Program-made: the position numbers and the translations under genes
Source: Candidatus Hydrogenedentota bacterium
GTDB taxonomy: Bacteria > Hydrogenedentota > Hydrogenedentia > Hydrogenedentales > SLHB01
Direction of reading: 5' to 3'
Length of the DNA: 9,819 bases
Assembly (NCBI GenBank): GCA_023384315.1
Contig: JAHDWY010000110.1
Span: 1 to 9,819 of the forward strand
Part shown: in pieces, positions 7,116-9,819 of the stretch
Layout: every line of letters begins with the position of its first letter
Position numbering within the stretch: position 1 is the stretch's first letter
Notes under the pieces: generated by a model
Databases searched by the model: none
What the model saw: only the letters and a program-made list of their open reading frames with translations
Told to the model about the DNA's origin: nothing

Positions 7116-7561
7116 CTGCGCAAAGGATGAAACCGGCGGTCATTCTGCTCGTGGAAGACGATCCGGATGACCAGGAGTTGACCAAGCGGGCGCTTCGGAG
7201 CAGTAAACTCCTGAATACCCTCAAGATCGTCAGCGACGGCGAGGAAGCGCTGGACTACCTGTATCAGCGCGGCAATTACGCGAACCCCGACGAGGCCCCG
7301 CGCCCGGAGCTGATCTTGCTTGATTTGAACATGCCCAAGCTCGATGGGCGGGCCGTGCTGACACGGATCAAGGAAGATGAAAACCTGCGCAGCATTCCGG
7401 TCGTTATTTTGACCACGTCATCGCGGGAAGAAGACGTGGCGCGGAGTTATCATCTGGGTGTGAATTCGTACATCACGAAGCCCGTGCGCATGGAAGGTTT
7501 CATCCGGGCCATTCAGGATCTGGAGCATTACTGGTTCGACCTGGTGGTACTGCCGTCCTGA
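7112..7561 (+). CDS. Single-domain response regulator, Rcp1-like
   Basis: This 149-residue protein is a lone receiver domain with no output domain. Acidic residues Glu15, Asp16 and Asp17 (L-V-E-D-D-P-D-D), phospho-acceptor Asp71 (L-L-D-L-N-M-P), Thr101 and Lys123 (I-T-K-P) complete the active site. The insertion after helix 2 (Y-L-Y-Q-R-G-N-Y) and the C-terminal aromatic end (D-L-E-H-Y-W-F-D) are typical of Rcp1 proteins, the partners of phytochrome-type kinases. It probably receives phosphate from the upstream kinase and passes it on or acts by protein contact. Its ATG overlaps the kinase stop, and an in-frame ATG at 7127 is an alternative with worse ribosome-site spacing. Its last 34 bp overlap the convergent REC-HisKA gene. 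A strong hairpin straddles its stop codon. Confidence 0.93.
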   Translation: MTAQRMKPAVILLVEDDPDDQELTKRALRSSKLLNTLKIVSDGEEALDYLYQRGNYANPDEAPRPELILLDLNMPKLDGRAVLTRIKEDENLRSIPVVILTTSSREEDVARSYHLGVNSYITKPVRMEGFIRAIQDLEHYWFDLVVLPS

Positions 7562-8715
7562 GCCGCTTGCGGCTCCACCGGCAGCGAGAAGAAAAACGTC
7601 GAACCGCCTTCTCCACGGGAATCCACCCAGATATGACCGCCGTGATACTCCACGATCTTGCGGCACAGGGCCAAGCCGATCCCCACGCCCCGAGCTGCCT
7701 GACCGTGACTGCCGCGCGCGAACATGAGAAAGATCTCGTCTGCGTCCTCTTCAGAAACACCCAAACCGTTGTCGTGGATTTCGCAAAACCACTGGTCGCC
7801 CTTGCGGGAAGCGCTGATTTCGACGCTGGGCGGACTGTCCGAGTGGTACTTCAGCGCGTTATCGACCAGGTTTTCGAACACGCCGCGCATCAGTCGCGGG
7901 TCGCCTTTGACGATGGGAAGTTCACCGACTGTCACACGGGCGCCTGCGCGCTGAATGCGATACTCGAGCGCGGCGCACACTTCCCGGGCGATTTGGGCCA
8001 AATCGATCTCGCTGAACGGCTGCCGCTGCCGCCGGGTCAAGGAATAGTCCAGGACCAGTTGGACGAGCATCTCCATGTTGCGCACTTCAAGGAAAACGCA
8101 GTCCATGGAACTGGTCAACGAATCCAACGTCTTCTGCGGGTCGGCACCCATCAATTCCGGCTCGATAATGCGGACGTGCTCGGCCAACATACGTAAAGGC
8201 TGCTGCAAGTCCCGCGCGACGATCTCCGCGAACTGTTCGAGTTCGAGATTGCTTCGATGGAGTTCCGCCGTGCGTTCCCGCACGCGGCTTTCCAGTTCTT
8301 CGTTGGCTTCACGCAAGGCCGCTCGAACGCGGTGGTTCTCGATGGCATAGCGGATCGAACGTTCGATCAGCGCCGGGGTCAGGTGAGACTTCTCAATGTA
8401 GTCGAAAGCGCCCAACTCCATCGCCTGCATGTCGACCTCGACGTTGCCGTGCCCGGTGAGCAGGATGACGGGCCGCTGGTATCCGCGGCTTCGCATCTCG
8501 CGGAGCAATTCAATCCCGGTGTGTTCGCCGAGCTGATAGTCCAACAGGCAAATCTCGTGGACGTCCTCCGCCGCGGTAGCGAGCGCCTTTTCAAAGGTGG
8601 ACACCCAATCAACGGAGTAGGTCGCCGTGACGGCCCGGCGGAGGTACTTGTCAACGACGATGTACTCGTCTTCGTCGTCGTCGACCACCAGGACCCGTAT
8701 GGTTTGCGACTTCAT
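7528..8715 (-). CDS. Receiver-HisKA-HATPase protein lacking the phospho-acceptor His (pseudo-histidine kinase)
   Basis: This 395-residue soluble protein begins with a complete receiver domain (about 5-125): Asp12/Asp13, phospho-acceptor Asp59 (L-L-D-Y-Q-L-G), Thr87 and Lys109. A predicted coiled coil (about 128-165) leads to a HisKA-like helix pair and a HATPase domain with an N-box (Asn282, Asn286), D-N-G-L-G at 315-319 and G-V-G-I-G-L at 343-348. The H-box reads A-R-D-L-Q-Q-P-L-R: the residue aligned with the phospho-acceptor His of the neighbouring kinase (S-H-D-L-Q-E-P-L-R) is Arg168, codon CGG at 8214-8212. Autophosphorylation there should be impossible. It may act as a phosphorylation-gated ATP-binding regulator or dimerisation partner. 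ATG 8715 is chosen because AGGAG sits 7 nt upstream; an in-frame ATG at 8757 has no such site. Same strand as the phosphoesterase, 65 bp downstream of it. Confidence 0.9.
   Translation of the reverse strand: MKSQTIRVLVVDDDEDEYIVVDKYLRRAVTATYSVDWVSTFEKALATAAEDVHEICLLDYQLGEHTGIELLREMRSRGYQRPVILLTGHGNVEVDMQAMELGAFDYIEKSHLTPALIERSIRYAIENHRVRAALREANEELESRVRERTAELHRSNLELEQFAEIVARDLQQPLRMLAEHVRIIEPELMGADPQKTLDSLTSSMDCVFLEVRNMEMLVQLVLDYSLTRRQRQPFSEIDLAQIAREVCAALEYRIQRAGARVTVGELPIVKGDPRLMRGVFENLVDNALKYHSDSPPSVEISASRKGDQWFCEIHDNGLGVSEEDADEIFLMFARGSHGQAARGVGIGLALCRKIVEYHGGHIWVDSRGEGGSTFFFSLPVEPQAAQDGSTTRSNQ
7560..7575 (+). terminator. Stem-loop over the response regulator stop codon
   Basis: GAGCCGC (7560-7566) and GCGGCTC (7569-7575) form a perfect 7-bp inverted repeat separated by TT. 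Sterically this is a 6-bp stem closed by G-C with a CUUG tetraloop, a known very stable loop in RNA. It begins in the TGA stop (7559-7561) and lies inside the convergent gene. No U-tract follows, so it may be a 3'-end stabiliser or a weak or factor-assisted terminator rather than a canonical intrinsic one. Confidence 0.45.
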
Positions 8716-8722
8716 GGATTCA

Positions 8723-8727
8723 CTCCT
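8723..8727 (-). promoter_or_regulatory. Shine-Dalgarno fixing the start of the REC-HisKA gene
   Basis: AGGAG on the minus strand, 7 nt before ATG 8715. The upstream in-frame ATGs would add residues with no homology to receiver domains. A TATACT sequence about 25 nt upstream of the initiator could be a -10 box, but no convincing -35 accompanies it, so co-transcription from the phosphoesterase gene is equally possible. Confidence 0.6.
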
Positions 8728-8780
8728 AGTCATCAGTATATCAGAGCCTACCAGCACTCATGGGCGCAAATGGGTGCGCG

Positions 8781-9512
8781 TCATTTTCCGCGCTCCAGAC
8801 GCCGCGCGAGCTGGGGCGGCAACCCAGCCTCGATTACGCTGCGGGCCGTCACCGCGATGTTGTACTCGACGCGGCAGAACTCAAAAATGCGCTTCTCCGT
8901 TTCGTAAATCCCGAAGGCGGCGCGGGGATCGTGGTCCCGGGGTTGACCGACGGAGCCGGGGTTGATGAAATACCGGTTATTGGAATTCAAGGTAAAACAG
9001 TTGGACTGGGTGGACTGGGGCCCGCTGCCGCGTTCGCCAAAGAGCGCGGCCCGATGGCTATGGCCAAAGAAACACACGCGTGCGTTGGCCCGCATGAGGT
9101 ATTCGACGTATCGCATGGCGTCCAGCCAGTCGAGAATGTAGTCGTCGCGGTTACCGGGCGCGCCGTGAACCGCCAGCGTGTCCTCATCGATGCTGATCTC
9201 GCGGGGTATCGCCCGGAGCCAATCGCGGTGTTCGGGCCGCAACTGCGCCGCTTGCCAGTGTATGACCGCTTGGGCGTTCTCATTGAAGAACCACGGTTCT
9301 TCCAGACCGCACACGGCGGCGTCGTGATTGCCCATCAACGTAGGTATGTTTCGTTCGCGAACCATGTCGATGACTTCATTCGGGTTCGCGTAGTATCCGG
9401 TGACGTCGCCGAGGCACACGACGCGTTCCGGCCGGATTTCGTCAAGTTTGCGAAAGACGGCTTTTGTCGCCTCGAGGTTGGCGTGGAGATCGGCGATAAT
9501 TCCTACTAACAT
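8781..9512 (-). CDS. Calcineurin-like metallophosphoesterase (YfcE/MJ0936-type)
   Basis: This 243-residue cytoplasmic protein shows every metal-ligand motif of the family in order: D-L-H (Asp8, His10), G-D (Asp36 in C-L-G-D-V-T-G-Y), G-N-H-D (Asn62, His63), V-H-G (His116), and G-H-S-H (His151, His153). The N-P-G-S-V-G-Q-P-R-D motif at 184-193 is typical of the small bacterial and archaeal phosphodiesterases related to YfcE and MJ0936. Members hydrolyse phosphodiesters with two Mn or other divalent ions; the natural substrate is seldom known and cannot be read here. ATG 9512 is preceded by AGGGA about 4 nt away. It is transcribed toward the REC-HisKA gene with a 65 bp gap, so the two may share a transcript. 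The family is certain; a role in the neighbouring signalling is only suggested by position. Confidence 0.93.
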   Translation of the reverse strand: MLVGIIADLHANLEATKAVFRKLDEIRPERVVCLGDVTGYYANPNEVIDMVRERNIPTLMGNHDAAVCGLEEPWFFNENAQAVIHWQAAQLRPEHRDWLRAIPREISIDEDTLAVHGAPGNRDDYILDWLDAMRYVEYLMRANARVCFFGHSHRAALFGERGSGPQSTQSNCFTLNSNNRYFINPGSVGQPRDHDPRAAFGIYETEKRIFEFCRVEYNIAVTARSVIEAGLPPQLARRLERGK

Positions 9513-9707
9513 CTGTTCCCTGACACGGCCGCGACCGCGATCCGATGCTCCATTCGCGCATCTGGAACGAGGAGCGCGATTCCGGCTCTGCTCTCCCGCA
9601 GCACATTACGATATTATGTGAAGTCTGGGTATCAAATAAAGCCCGAATCCAAGCGGAGGGGTAAGGCAAACCGGATGCGAAAGCGACTTCCAAGAAAGAG
9701 ACGACCT
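9513..9707. other. Divergent intergenic region, 195 bp
   Basis: This lies between the phosphoesterase (minus) and the partial secreted-protein gene (plus). The stretch 9601-9645 is AT-richer than its surroundings and contains an imperfect inverted repeat, CACAT (9602-9606) and ATGTG (9616-9620), with TATTAT at 9612-9617 as a possible -10. No good -35 is found at 16-18 bp, so promoters stay unassigned. Confidence 0.4.
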
Positions 9708-9819
9708 ATGCGTGCGAAATTGTGCGGACCGGGAATCCTCGTGGCGCTGTGCCTCGGTGCCGTTTTGGCGGGCGAACCGGAACTCTCCTTCGAAAAGACC
9801 GTCGTGGACGACACATTTC
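9708..9819 (+). CDS. Secreted protein, N-terminal fragment (runs off the window)
   Basis: Only 37 codons are present, without a stop. The start MRAKLCGPG leads into a hydrophobic run (I-L-V-A-L-C-L-G-A-V-L-A) and a likely signal peptidase I site after VLA, before GEPELSF, so the product should be exported. An AAAGAG-like ribosome site lies about 7 nt upstream. An in-frame ATG at 9675 would add eleven mostly basic residues and has GGAGG too far away, so 9708 is preferred. The family cannot be named from this fragment. Confidence 0.6.
   Translation, partial: MRAKLCGPGILVALCLGAVLAGEPELSFEKTVVDDTF

Noticed and set aside
8716..8757. Upstream ATG 8757 as start of the REC-HisKA protein
   Set aside because: The extra 14 residues precede the normal beginning of a receiver domain and lack a ribosome site, whereas ATG 8715 has AGGAG at 7 nt.

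Overview
The window holds ordinary chromosomal bacterial DNA with GC-rich, uniform codon use, short intergenic gaps, eight complete protein genes and one gene cut by the right edge. No RNA gene, CRISPR array, insertion sequence or phage gene is visible. The lineage cannot be fixed from sequence alone. A DUF6599-type lipoprotein, a BlaI/M56-peptidase pair, a Tat-exported alpha/beta hydrolase and soluble PAS/GAF kinases together suggest a free-living Gram-negative of the Planctomycetota/Hydrogenedentota/Verrucomicrobiota type. That placement is inference.

Left part (1-3605): a secreted DUF6599-like lipoprotein on the + strand (24-956) converges on a minus-strand operon of a BlaI/MecI-type repressor (3061-3447) and a BlaR1-like M56 membrane metalloprotease (1034-3055). 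The two operon genes are translationally coupled: the repressor stop codon lies inside the protease ribosome binding site. The operon has a readable promoter, with TTGACA, 17 bp, AATACT. Two TGTGA-N5-TCACA palindromes, centred exactly 40 bp apart, flank or cover it. This looks like an autoregulated signal-responsive switch, but the sensor domain is not a penicillin-binding fold and no beta-lactamase is nearby. A REP-like hairpin sits between this operon and the next gene.

Middle (3606-4847): a minus-strand Tat-exported alpha/beta hydrolase of the acetyl-xylan-esterase/dienelactone-hydrolase type with a complete Ser-Asp-His triad.

Right-centre (5085-8715): a signalling cluster. A soluble PAS-GAF-PAS histidine kinase overlaps by 4 bp an Rcp1-like single-domain response regulator. 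A REC-HisKA-HATPase protein on the opposite strand overlaps the regulator gene by 34 bp at the 3' ends. In this last protein the phospho-accepting His of the H-box is Arg, while its receiver and ATP-binding motifs look intact. It therefore looks like a receiver-coupled pseudo-histidine kinase. None of the three proteins has a DNA-binding output domain.

Right end (8781-9819): a minus-strand metallophosphoesterase with all metal-binding motifs, a 195 bp divergent intergenic region, and the first 37 codons of a secreted protein that runs off the window.
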